A stretch of 64,000 nt of DNA. It comes from Calliopum simillimum (taxonomy: Eukaryota; Arthropoda; Insecta; Diptera; Lauxaniidae). The translations under genes were made by a program, and so were the position numbers. Below, in pieces: positions 47,407 through 58,999 of the stretch; positions within the stretch are counted from its first letter, which is position 1; each line of letters begins with the position of its first letter. The stretch is taken from contig OX638369.1 in NCBI GenBank assembly GCA_951812925.1, positions 27,888,392-27,952,391 on the forward strand, written 5' to 3'. The notes beneath the pieces were generated by a model that saw only the letters and a program-made list of their open reading frames with translations, was not told the DNA's origin and searched no databases.

Positions 47407-48121
47407 TTGGTAACTCGAAAATCGTAGTTTTTAGTTATAACAAGAAAACAAAAAACAAAAATTGAATAAATACTTTGGAAATCTGTAGTCCAAATAAAGG
47501 TCTTTCGACTATTAAATCGTTGTCACTATTCCAAATCGATTTACAGATATATTAACAATTTCAACTTATAATTTGGAATAAAACGAATACATATGAGTTG
47601 TAACTCTAGTTACAACTTATGTTCTCTTTCAGCAACCAAATGTTCCATGAGAAAAGTTGGTAACTTAACTTGCCAACTACCATAAAAAAATATTCTACGG
47701 ACATTACGTTTGTATGTAGGACTTACAACCACTGATTTTTTAAAGAAAAATTAACTAATAACTTTGTAAGTTAAGTTACCAATGCGATTTGTCATTTTTG
47801 TTCCGTGCATAAGTTAACAACTTAAGTTGCCAAGTTTTTGCATGGAGACTCCACTAAAATATACTTAGGTTGTAACTTCCATAATTGCTCCCAGCCCTTC
47901 AAATTTCAAGCTAGAGGTACCAAAATTTGACACAAGATGGAGTCTAATGCGCAGACTTCGAAAATCTTTGTCCCATAAAAAGTTGGTAACTTGAGTGACA
48001 CACTTTTACGTTGGATTCGTTTTAACTTTTTATAGGATATAGTTGACATAGTTTTTTTTTTCTCATTAGTTTTGCTTCAAATAGGTAAATAACTTCCGTT
48101 TAAATTACGATGAGTTACCAA
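47407..48121. mobile_element. 715-bp TIR element
   Basis: The left end TTGGTAACTC (47407-47416) and the complement of 48112-48121 are identical. After a 4-base gap ATCGTA-TTT also matches. Variants of AGTTGGTAACTT and GTTGCCAA recur through the interior in both orientations, including AGTTGTAACTCTAGTTACAACT near 47595. No coding capacity. The target-site duplication is not evident. Confidence 0.55.
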
Positions 48122-48297
48122 TTAATTGGAGTACTGAAGGAAGGGAGTTCCAAAGTCAAATTGCGTGAATAAAAAACTGACGTTCAGAAATTAGAGATGA
48201 GTGCCGTATGGGTAAAATGTTATTATTTCTACTTGATCGTGAAAAAAGTAGCTTGTTATACAAATCTATGGGTGTTTTGTTATGATTACCGTAAACT

Positions 48298-48529
48298 TTC
48301 CGGAATTAAGTTTCCGGAAAGTCTTTTTTCCGGAATGACCAAAAATCCGAAAACATTTTTCCGGAATCCATTTTCCGGAATTTTTTTTTCCGGAACATAT
48401 TTTAGGAACGGACATTTTCCGGAATGTTTTTTGTTTTGTTTATTTTAAGTTGTCATCATCTTCCGGAAAAAAGTTTTCGGGTTTTTGGACATTCCGGAAA
48501 ATAGACCTTCCAGAGATTAGATTCCGGAA
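48298..48529. promoter_or_regulatory. Cluster of ten TTCCGGAA palindromes
   Basis: TTCCGGAA occurs at 48298, 48312, 48328, 48359, 48373, 48388, 48417, 48461, 48492 and 48522, with another at 49531. The 8-mer is a perfect palindrome containing the CCGGAA core bound by ETS-type factors, so each site presents it on both strands. It may simply be a degenerate simple repeat. Chance clustering at this density in A+T-rich DNA is improbable. Confidence 0.6.
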
Positions 48530-48783
48530 AGTGGGCGGGATCCTTTTGTTATATATTATTTTATGTAACAGCAAAATAGTTCTCAACCGTAAGATATTGT
48601 AGAATTCAGTGACATATCAAAAATGTGATTACTAAATGATAGTACGTTTACGTCCAAATATATATCTTGCAATGTTGTTGTACAGCACATTTAATTTTTT
48701 TTGCAGATATATCCTTATCAAGGACTTAGAATTGAATACATTAATAAAACAGCTTTTAAAAAATCACTCATGAAAATTTGATT

Positions 48784-49525
48784 GTTATTGAAAAAGTATA
48801 AAATATTTGAAAAAGTCGAAAATTGTCGAAAAGTCGAAAATTCAATTTCAAAAATAGTTGAAAAATGGTTCAAAAAGTTGAAAATTTTCGAAAATTTGTC
48901 GAAAAGTCCAAAATTTTAAGAAATGTCGAAAGTGGTTGAATTGTCGAAAATGGTTAAAAATGTCGAAAAAGTCCGAAATTGTTGAAAAGATTAGATATCG
49001 TCGAAATTTGTCGAAAAGTCCAAAATTGCAAAAAAGTTCGAACATGGTTGAAATTGTCGAAATTTTTCGAAGATTGTTGGAAACTGTTGAAAAGTCCAAA
49101 ATTGTAAAAAATGGTTGATAATGTTCGAAAATGTCGAAAAAGTCCGAAATTGTTGAAAATTGTAGGAAAAATTGTAAAAAGATCGAACATAGTTGAAATT
49201 GTCGAAATTTTGTCAAAGATTGTTGGAAACTGTCGAAAAGTCCAAAATTGTTGAAAAAGTCCGAAATTGGTGAAAAAGTTGAAAATTGTCTAAAGTAATT
49301 CAGAAAGTCCAAAATCCTTTTAACTGTCGAAGACTATCCAAAAACTGTCGAAAAAGTCCAAAATTGCAAAAAAGTCGAAAATTGTTGAGATTGAAAAGAG
49401 TTTTTGAAAAAGTCGAAAATTGTCGAAAAGTCAATAATTATAAAAAATAGTCGAAAACTGTCAAAATTGTCAAGAATTGTAGGAATAGTCCGAAATTGTT
49501 GAAAAGGTCGAAAATTGTACAAGGG
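48784..49525 (+). repeat. GTCGAAAATTGTTGAAAAAG array, locus 2
   Basis: Dozens of diverged short units (GTCGAAAATTGTCGAAAAG, GTTGAAAAAGTCCAAAATTG). A 154-codon minus-strand frame (48848-49312) is only the repeat translated (Phe, Asp, Ser and Gln pattern). Longer repeats of about 120-150 bp are hinted at by the recurrence of GTTGGAAACTGT (about 49076 and 49211). A-tracts are spaced near 10 bp. Confidence 0.85.
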
Positions 49526-51859
49526 TGAATTTCCGGAAAAAAGATATCAAGGTTTACGGACAGCCCCTTATCATAAAAAGGCAAATTAGTTCAATAAATC
49601 AAATGAACCACTAAACATCAATGTCGCGTAAGAGAACCAGTCTCCCGGATTTAATTTGACGGGAGAGTCACTATACGGGAAAAAGACAAAATGTTGCAAA
49701 AACAGAAATATCACAATGAAAATATCAATAATTTTTAAAAAACTTAAACGGGTGGATAGCGACGCTAATGGTTTATTGATTTAACTATGTATGCATATAC
49801 TTACAGGGAGAATGGCACACACTTCCATTCTCTACAAAATTTTTAAACCTAAATAAAAAGCGCACTAACACTCACTATCGAAAAACCAAAACAGACTGAG
49901 CTGAAAAAGAACTGAGTCAGCTCTCAGCTCTTTCCCTTCACTTTCAGTTCACTTTTTACTCAATATTTAAAAAAAAGTAAGAATAAGAAAAACTGAGCAA
50001 AGATAGTCTAAAATGAGGGACCAACTTCCATGTATGTTTTCAATATAATTCAATACAAAAAAATTTTTTTTAAGAGTTCACACAGAAAAACAGTAACTAA
50101 AATATATGTTTATACAAAAAAATATCTTGTAAGTTTTTTTAGAAAAAATATGAAAAACGGCCAAATTTAGTGCACTAAGAAGCGTTTAGGGGCAGCAGGG
50201 AGAATGACTTTTTAACACTATATGTCATAATTTCAATGTAAAATATTTAGAATTATTTATTTTTTTTTTTTTTTTGAAGTTTGTCATATAGAAGCTCTTG
50301 TAAAGTATCTGTATTAAATAGCTAAAGTATAAAATTCTAAGCTTAAACATGGTTTTGAGCGTTAAAGCCAGATGGTTCATATCTCCGCTTTTTTATCCGT
50401 TACGGATCCGTTACTGATCCGTTTGCGGGAGAAATTCCAAAAAAACGATTCGCTTTATTTTTGGGAATAACGGATAAAAAAGCAGAGACATGAACCGTCT
50501 AGCACACCGGGAGAATCACCCCAAAAGTAATTGACAAGTCCAAAATATTTTAAAAAGTCAGAAATCGTCTAAAACTCTTGAAAATGTCTAAAACTGCTGA
50601 AAAAGTCAAAAAAGTCGAATGTGCTGTGAATGTTATTTTTTCATTTATATTAAAATCTATTATACGCCAAAAAGTGTGCTTTAATATTTTTTAAGTAGAA
50701 ATTTATTTTAGTTTTTTATGAACCATTTTTGCACTTCAACATTTTACTTTAAATCACAAAAAAATCGAAACTTTAAAACCCGCTAAAGCAACTTAAGCGA
50801 CAGTAGAAAAACAGGCGCGCAAGCAAAAGCAAATAAACAAAATCAACCGAAATGAGGAATAGCAGACCCTTTTTTTAATTTTTGCTTAGGGAATCCATCG
50901 AATTTTCATTAACTTACAACTTTTCTGTTTCCTTTTTTTTCGACAACTCATGCTATTCTTATTATTACTTTGCCCATTCCAACAGGAAAACAAAAAAAAA
51001 AAAAATAAAACAAACAAACAAAAAAGGACCGGCAACACTAAACAATTCGGCGTTGAAATGTTGCCATTCGCGTTGTTATTTTTAGTTCGCATGAAACGCG
51101 CAATTAAATCAAAAATTTCGTTGCCAAGTTCATTGAGCCATTAGCATGTGGTTTCAAAGCAACAACAGCAACAGCTACCTAAAAATATAACAACAACAAC
51201 GTAGACCAACGACTGATTTACAACAATTGAATGGTTTTTCCATTGACGCCGCCGCCAACAACAAATTTGTGTTTTTTTTTTTTTTCATTTGTGTCCTTTC
51301 TGCTTATTGTATGTAGTCCTTTTCATTATTTGTATACGAAAAGGATGCAGCTTTGTAATGCGAAAATAACAAACGGAAATTAGAAAATTAGGTCACAATC
51401 CCTGGAAGCACCCTAGGCGCAAAATTACCTTAGTGTTTGTTACTAAACTTTGACACTCAGTTAGTCAGTGAAAGCATTTGGTTGTTAGGAAATCGTAGCA
51501 TAACTTTAGGCTCAAATTTCGTGGAGGGGGGTTTTTTTATTTAGTTTTTTGTTAGTTTTGTCTCGCAATATTAATGATTTATTTTATTAATTTTTTTTGT
51601 TTGTTTTTTTTGATATTGTTTTTATTAAAAATATATTTATTTTTGTTATTACCTTTGTTTTGTTTTGACTTGCTAATATTTGTGGTGAAAACAAGTCAAA
51701 GTTTCCGGTTTAATTGAAAATTAATATGGAGGATACACGAAGGACTGCAAAAGAGACATTAATATGTAGCAGTATTTTGTTTTTAAAATATTCAGGTTGT
51801 CAATATAAAATAGAAATGCTAAGGATTTCACTATAGATTTAAATTATTTTGGATATGCT
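49526..51859. other. Gene-free interval with foldbacks
   Basis: No supported gene. A small hairpin TCTCCCG/CGGGAGA lies at 49641-49666, and GGGAGAAT recurs near 49806, 50199 and 50509. Poly-T is near 50262-50275. The foldback at 50371-50499 is listed separately. Confidence 0.5.
50371..50499. repeat. 129-bp foldback element
   Basis: The 32-base arms 50371-50402 and 50468-50499 match at 29 positions (core GCTTTTTTATCCGTTA), with a 65-base loop containing GGATCCGTTACTGATCCG. It is likely a small MITE or foldback remnant. Confidence 0.85.
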
Positions 51860-51861
51860 TA

Positions 51862-53599
51862 CATTGGGTCATATTAATAAAACTTTACTTTGCTAAAACT
51901 CGAAGCAATTGCTTCAATTTGTAGCATTTACTTCAATTCGTATGTGAAAAAATATTTTTTAGCATTTGCTATGTTCGAAAAAAGCTTTTGCTTAAATTGG
52001 TATGAATAAAAATACGTAACTCGTAGTATTTACTTGAATATTCTGAGTCTGCTTTCTAGCTGACTACGAGAGTTTGCTAGGTACTTTTTACACATAAATC
52101 TTACAAAAATCTTGTTCTATATTGATTGCCGTAAATCTTAATAGGGAAAGAAATTAATTAAATTGTAAATATAAACTGTGCCGATTGTGGAGGCAAACAG
52201 CTTTCGTTGTAAAATTAGTAAAAAGCCAAGAGCAGGTATTTTAAACTATAGGCATATATATACATATATAAGGCAACGCAATTAAGTTACGTTGTCTGAA
52301 TGGCAACTTTGACAGTTGCCGTTTTAGCAATCTTGCCAAGCTAGGATTTCCAAGGGAAACAAGGGTCTGTGCATGATTCAATAACAATGGTTATGGCAAG
52401 TTGTCAAAATAAAAAATGGAACCCTGATCTTGCCTTGCTATCTGTCAAAAGACTAGCAAATTTTGACATTTTCGTAGTTTAAGAAGCAGCATTTGTTATC
52501 GTTGCAACCAGGGTAATTCAACCATGGGTCTGTGGAAGCGTAACAGCTTATGTATTTTTGCCTCACATTACCTTCAAATACGGAGAGAATAGGGTTTTAA
52601 ATTTTTGGGGGATTTAAGCGTCACGAAGTTTATGAACAGACACAAAAATTTTGATTAAAAGTTGATAATTTTTATATATCCTTCTACAATGGCATCAAAA
52701 ACGGCTCGTTTTTCACATCATTCATTTTTAAAAGGAGATGCAAAAAATAGTGTTCCCACTTGACTGCTGGTGCTGTCAACTTCATTTCAAATAAATAGTA
52801 ACAGAATCGAAATAATTGAAAAACAAATCCAAAAATAAATAAAAAAATGCATGTTTAATCAGCTTCAATTTTAATTCCATATGAAGAAACTAACAATTTT
52901 TTTTTTAATATTTATTTATGAAACATGTAAACTTTGTCCCGCTTCTTTTACGTAATCCTGCTTCTAAACAAATTCAAGCGCCCTCATCCGTTCCAAACTC
53001 TGATTCTAAAATGCAACCACCGCAGTTTACAAACATATAAGGCGAAAATAGTTTAGGTCATTCGGCGGAAGTAATGCAAGGCATTTAGGAATTGCTCTTA
53101 CTCCAATGGATAAACATCCTGAGCGATGACAGCTATGTGAATTTTTTCTGTCCAACAAATTAAGTTAAGTTGACTTTTTCAAGAGTTGCATACCTTTATC
53201 GTAACCCTTGGCTGCAGCATAATCTTTTCAGGCAACTTGAACATTTGACGGCTACAAATATGATCAGTTTGGCTTGATTGATGATTTATTGGCAGCACTG
53301 CATGCGCTTCCAGAGAGCGGGTTTTTTGCATTGTGCACAAATGATAAATTATATTTTGCCTGCACATTTTGACAAATTCCAAAAAAAAAATTATTTTTTA
53401 TTTCAATTTATTTCAAACATTTGTATTTTAAATAAACAATGTCAAATATGACAAAGCAAATACTAGTTCCGAATTTTCGAACTTGCTGTAGCAAACATAA
53501 ATTTTATTCATACCAATTTTAAGCAAATGCTATTTGCATTTACTTTACTACGAAAGTTATCTTGAAGCAATTGCTATTTTTTATTAATACCACCCATTG
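51862..53599. mobile_element. 1.74-kb TIR element with TA target site
   Basis: TA at 51860-51861 and 53600-53601 flanks the ends. The 21-bp terminal repeats match at 18 positions (CATTGGGTCATATTAATAAA at left). Beyond them both subterminal regions repeat AGCAAATGCT/AGCATTTGCT-like motifs and AAATTGGTATGAATAAAA in inverted order, extending similarity to about 150 bp with gaps. No transposase motif is visible in the 1.4-kb interior; the 67-codon frame at 53179-53382 is unrecognised. TA suggests the Tc1/mariner superfamily. Confidence 0.65.
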
Positions 53600-53601
53600 T
53601 A

Positions 53602-54530
53602 TTATTTTGTCCTGTAACCATCTTGGGGGGATGTAAGTTAAAAAATAATTTCCCCCTTCGAAAGTAAGATAAGTCTTAAAGCATTCTAATATTCAACTAA
53701 TGAAAAATTTCAGCAATGCGAACTTAAATATCATTTTAAACAATTTATTTAATATAGTTTGATCTGCGATTTTTAGTATACAAAAATTCTAGCATCGTAA
53801 AATACTAGATGCAATAAGCATTTATTTCAGAGTGGATGCTATTGGCCATACTATTGGATGCCTTATAGCCCATTCTCACTTGCATGTTTGGTTAAGGCGA
53901 TTTTAGTTTTATGCTTAGTTTCAAACAAACCAGATAGTTTATCAGATAAATGTCTAAAACTTCCAAGAGTGGTATTTTGAATTACAAAATAGTGCGGTGC
54001 AATAAATTGAGAAAAAAAATTTTCAATGAGATCTTGATAACTTTTTTTGGTTAATTTTGGTTTTTTTCTAACAGGACTTTGTAGTTTTTGAATAGTTTTG
54101 GGTAATTTTTGATTGAAAATGCAGAGAATGCTTTTTTCAGACATATAGCTCACATCCAGGGTGTACTTTTTAAATAAAATACTCATTAATGTGCCTCAAC
54201 GACCAATGAGAAGGTTTGAACTGCTGCACTTAAATACATGCAGATCTAATTATCTGCTACATGAGCCCTTCCGAAAATCATGCTCTGATTTCAACCATGT
54301 TTATGTGGCTATTGATTTTAATCAAACACAAAATGTTACCAAACATAGCATTTTGTGTTTTCTTGATAATTCATAAAACTTTATCGTTTCAGCTAACCTG
54401 AAGCTAGCATAAAGTTTTGACACATCACCTTTTATGCTGTTATTCGCACATGGCTATTTCCGAACGGATATTGGCAACTAGCACAACTCTGCATTGTGTA
54501 CATTACATCTACAGCGTTTAGCCACCTACT
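53602..54530. other. Gene-free interval
   Basis: A minus-strand frame at 53863-54186 (107 codons, basic, start MSILFKKYTLDV) is the only notable open frame. I recognise no domain and see no supporting splice or promoter signals, so it is not called a gene. Confidence 0.45.
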
Positions 54531-54710
54531 CGGCTGGATGAGACCTTGCTTTAGCAACGGTAATACTTAGTAGCAGGTTGCACAAAAGCAGCTATCAAGC
54601 GCCATGGTCATAGCGCTCCCCGGCCGGATGAGGCCATCTTTTAAAATTGGTAATACCTAATACCAGCTTCCACAAAGGCAGCTATCTAGTGCCATGGTCA
54701 TAGCCCTCCT
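54531..54710 (-). repeat. 90-bp tandem duplication
   Basis: Two copies with a period of exactly 90 bp (CGGCTGGATG/CGGCCGGATG at 54531 and 54621; GCCATGGTCATAGC at 54601 and 54691), about 80% identical and more G+C-rich than the surroundings. On the minus strand both copies read MTMALDSC, then VLP-LK-GLI-P, with one stop per copy. A minisatellite or decayed 30-residue repeat; function unknown. Confidence 0.8.
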
Positions 54711-55159
54711 TCCAGAGCTTCTCTTCAATGTAGTGGTTGCATTGTATAGCGTTTTTTTCTAGCACTGGAGCGGTTCGTGAGCACCTTTGTTTGTTGTGCC
54801 ATAGTTCCTGGATAAAGAATTTAGAAGATCAATTGTAGGAAACTCTTATGAGTATTTTCTATTTTCTATACTATTTGAACCGCTTCTTTTTTTTTTGTAA
54901 CCACTACTACAGATGCTTTCTACATGGGACTTATGATCTTGGTCTCGTCCATTTATTTTAATTCTTGAACTTTTAATTATGATGTATGGATTATGGAATT
55001 CATTGTAGTTTATGAAAGCAAATAGCTCAGTAAATGAAATTTAAATAAAAAAATATGTAGTCTCTTAGTCCATAGAGTTATGATATATTTATTTCAATGG
55101 AAGATATCTTGGAAAGTTTTGATCCAATAGATAATGTTAAAAGATAAAGCTTAAGGAGA
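54711..55159. other. Gene-free interval
   Basis: No supported feature apart from a short poly-T (about 54887-54896). It may include the 3' end of the transposon remnant that follows. Confidence 0.45.
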
Positions 55160-55844
55160 TTAGCTCTTTCGAGCATATCGGCCGGTAGTCCTTGAATAAC
55201 ACGAGCTATGTTGGTTTCCAAAGCGTCAATGGTTTCGGGTTTGCTGACATAAATAAGTGATTTAACATATCTCCAAATGGCGTCAAATCACATGATCTTG
55301 GTGGCCAATTAACAGGATAATTTCTTGAGATGATGTTTTCATTGAAAGTTCTTAAATTTTTCTTGTTAACGTAGCCGATCAACCAGAAATGAGCTTCGTC
55401 GCTAGACACAATTTTTCGATAAAATAATGGATCAACTTGAAGTTGTTGCATGCCCCATTAACCAAAATTAAAACGTACACCAAAAACAGCCGGCTTCAAT
55501 TTTTGTACGAGCTGTATTTTATAGGCCTTCAGACCAAGAGCACGCCTCAAGATACGCCACAATGATCCATAAGAGATGCCCAAAGCCTGAGATCGGCGAC
55601 GAATGGATTGTCCTCGGTTTTTACGAACACTCTCTGCTACTGCAGCAAAAATCTCTAAATTACTTGCTCTATGCACTCTAGTTGAATGATGAATGGTCGA
55701 TAGTGTAAAATTGCTTTGAAATCCGCTGATGATGTTACGAATAGTGCACTCAGTTGGACGCTCATAATGACCAAAATGATGTTGAAGAACTCTATAACAT
55801 TCTCTAACTAATGACTGGTTTTGATAGTAAGTTTCCACAATCAA
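55160..55844 (-). pseudogene. Tc1/mariner-type (IS630-related) transposase, broken
   Basis: The minus strand from 55844 begins MIVETYYQNQSLVRECYRVL, an amino-terminal helix-turn-helix, with a second one around RRRSQALGISYGSLWRILR. An in-frame TAA lies near 55458. The frame resumes to SSDEAHFWLIGYVNKKN, which holds the first catalytic Asp. A deletion of roughly 100 codons then removes the second catalytic Asp and joins to NWPPRSCDLTP. A frameshift near 55250 leads to VSKPETIDALETNIARVI, the usual carboxy-terminal region. The family is widespread in insects as paired-HTH plus DDE_3-type transposases. I could not define the terminal repeats. Confidence 0.85.
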
Positions 55845-55860
55845 TTTACGTTGTTCATGA

Positions 55861-58670
55861 GTAAGTCAATTCATAATTGAGTCGTATTGTATACTGAACA
55901 CAAGCCATTTAACACATAACAGCTGTCATTTAATAAAAAAAAAAATCCACATGTATAAAGACTAAAGATCTGGCACTAAGGACTGCCTAGTTTTATTTGA
56001 TCTAACACTGCATGTCTAAAATACTTAATAAATTTAAGTTTGAATCATCCCCACTTCTCGAAAAAATTTGTTATGTGTCAGTTTGACTTCAGCGCATTAA
56101 AGTTGAAGTGTCGATAATTACTATCGGTTTGATAACAGTGTGTTCGAGTTAAGTACTCAACAGTTTTAATATTTATGCACTGAAAATTTATATCTTTTTA
56201 TTTATTGTTAAGAAAAGCCAATTACTATTGTATCAAAATTTTTATAAAAATGTATTTAAGCAAAGTCATATCAAAGAGATCGGAATTATTTGTGATTTTT
56301 ATTGCACTAAAATTCTAAGGCTGAGTTCTTTAAAGTTCAAAGCAACAGCTATAATTCAAATACTTAATTTCATAAAAGTATAAAGTAAATTTGAACATAA
56401 ATTGGAACTTTTTTGAAAGGGTATAACTTTTAGACCATTAACTTTATTTATGTCCTTCATTACTCATAGTTCAGAAAAATCCATCAAGTAAGCGCAATAA
56501 AAGGACATTCAAATTGACAGCATTGGAAAGCGCCAAAAACTAACATATCTCCCCTTTTAGAATTTGCAGGGTATTTTCATGATCTATAGCGTCAAATAAA
56601 ACTCAACTTGAAACACTTTCACTGCAAATATTTGCAAACTCACGCAACACTGCAGAAAACAGCAGTGCCCAAATGAAGGGCTAAAAAAGAGAAAGAAGTC
56701 AAACTCAAACAAATGACGTAGACACAGCAACACTAACAAAAAAGTGTTGACGCTTTGCCGCAAATTTTGGTCGTTGTCCTCCCCAAAAAAACAAATACTA
56801 AGAAACTTTGGTATGGGCGCGCAAGTATGCGAATGGGATAAAGAAAAAAACAGTTAATGTCAATATTTCACTTTTAATTTTCATTTTCAAATTTTCACAA
56901 TTTCATGCCAGTGTAACCGCGGCGCTGTTGACAGCAACAACAAAAACAATAAATATTTACACAGACATTTAGTGGAGTTATATGAGATGTCGGGGGGGGG
57001 GGGGGGGGAGCGTGCTGTATAGACAAAGCACTTTGCTTTACCCCCACATAAAAAGTCAAAGTTTTTTCATTTTCACTTTGTTTTTTTAAATTCTAAAGTT
57101 TCTTACCGCATCATCTCTGTATTTGTTTTTTTTTTTTTTTTCATTTTTCACCCTCGAAGGTTTTTCAACCCGCAAATGAATGATTTTGCATTTGGGCACT
57201 TCATTCTTAATACCCAGAAATTAAACTTCAATTAACTGTGATTTTCTTGAACAGCTCCCCGCCCAACTTTGACGTTTTTCCTCTTGAAAAGTTTGCGTCA
57301 TTTTTACTTGGGGTAAGATGCTATATATTGCGACGCATATTCTGGAATATCCTTATGCTGACATGTCTTCTTGTGATTTTCTTTTGCATTTGTTCTCTGC
57401 GCGTGCCTTTTTTTTCCTTTCTTCTGCTGTCTGTTTATATGTCCGTCTGTCTTTTACATGATTTCGCTTTTTTCTCATTTCCAATTTATCTCATTCCATC
57501 ATTTCCAGCAAGTGCCAAGTACTATAGTTCGGGTTTCATTGAATTTTGCCACCGCCGCACTCGTATTTATTCGTGCAGAAAACTTGCCGCTGGTCTTGTG
57601 GGAATTTTATTTTCCCAGCCAAAAAATTTGGGGTTCGATTTTTGAAGTGCGGTTGCAATAATGATTATATATTTTTTGGTATGCATTTTTAAGTAACGAT
57701 CTTAAGTGTTGAGGGAATTCCAGTCAATTTCTGTCAAGGGCGAATAGATATTTTTATTGCTTTAGTGTGGGTTGCTGATGACAACGACTGCTGTGGAAAA
57801 TTGACTGTAGGGTAAGATATTTAGATTTCAATTTAAAGAGCTTTATGTAATTTAATGAAACGATTGATTCACTTTAAAGACACTTTATACTTTCAATTTC
57901 AGTAAAATATAATTTTTAGAAAGGTAAAGACTTTATATTATTTTTTCAAAAATTATATAAAAATTCTGAAAGCTTTTACTTTTGAAAACATTAAACTTAA
58001 ATTTATTCCCACAGAAAAATAATAATTTTAGTGACTTTTTCTCTCTGCTTCTTTAGTATGCAAATACCATACTTACTTATATGAATCAAATTGAACATAA
58101 AATAAAAAATAAGTAAATCTCATGCGGAAAAAAAAATTACTTCCATCATTGTAAAAACGTTATGCTTTAAAGCTTACAAAAAGGACTCTTATGAAAATAT
58201 ACACAAACTTATATTACGCACAAACAAATGTAATAAAATAAAAGCTTAAGAATTGAAGCAGTTTAAGAAAAAAAGGTTACCTGAAAAATATTACAATTCC
58301 GCTTATCAGCAGATTTAAATCAAAGAATGTTGGTACAAAGCAACCTACAGAAAAAAAAGGATTTTTCATTATAAGTTCAGTTTATAGGTTTTTACAGGAT
58401 ACAATTTCACATTGCCGACAAAAAATAAATAAATAAAACCAAATAAATATAAGATGAATAGAAAAACTGGCAGAAATATAGAATTTTTTCCTTGAAAAAA
58501 CAAAATAAATAAATGAAATGAAAAAAAGTTTAATATCACAGTGCAAAAACTTGTGGTGAAAAAATTCTGAATCAAATTTCGATACCTTTTTTGAACTTAT
58601 TCAGAGTCGCTGATACCAAATCTGGCAACCGCTTTATCCTATCACTTCTAAGGTCTGAGATCCTTGATTT
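55861..58670. other. Gene-free interval
   Basis: It includes a 17-G run (56992-57008), a poly-T run (about 57128-57141) and the longest non-repetitive open frame of the window (57238-57645, 135 codons, hydrophobic, Phe/Ser/Leu-rich). That frame has no recognisable family and lies in pyrimidine-rich DNA, so I do not call it a gene. Confidence 0.5.
56992..57008 (+). repeat. 17-base G homopolymer
   Basis: An uninterrupted G17 in A+T-rich DNA; an 11-G run also lies at 33718-33728. Such tracts can form G-quadruplexes and are prone to sequencing length error. Confidence 0.9.
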
Positions 58671-58999
58671 AAAGTGCAGAAAACGCTATTTTCAGGCTTA
58701 TGACATACATCCAGGAAGTAGTGTAGTTTACTTTGAATGGCCCTGACCTTCCTCTTTAAACCGTTCCAATTGGATCATTACTTTCCGAGATATGATCCAT
58801 TGAAGTAAAGATATACAAATTTAATACAGTCATTTACAGGGATTTGCGATATCTTTACTTCAATGAATGATATCTCGGAAAAGTTAAAGCTATGGTTTAA
58901 AGAAAAAGATCAGAGCTATTCAATGCCGGTGACAAAAGTGAACTACACTACTTCCTGGGTGTACGCTATATGCCTGAAAAAAACGTTTTCTGCACTTTA
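58671..58999. repeat. 329-bp foldback element with about 145-bp arms
   Basis: 58671-58814 is the imperfect inverse of 58849-58999. Landmarks in mirrored order are AAAGTGCAGAAAACG, ACTACACTACTTCCTGG, GGTTTAAAGA and ATATCTTTACTTCAATG. The loop is 34 bases. Arm identity looks like about three quarters. No coding capacity. Confidence 0.85.

Noticed and set aside
48848..49312. 154-codon minus-strand open frame, longest in the window
   Set aside because: It is a translation of the GTCGAAAATTG repeat array; its regular Phe/Ser/Asp/Gln pattern follows the repeat and shows no domain.
53863..54186. 107-codon minus-strand frame as a host gene
   Set aside because: No recognisable domain and no supporting regulatory or splice context; length is compatible with chance.
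57238..57645. 135-codon hydrophobic open frame outside arrays
   Set aside because: Pyrimidine-rich DNA gives Phe/Ser/Leu runs; no signal-peptide-like start, family motif or splice context was convincing.
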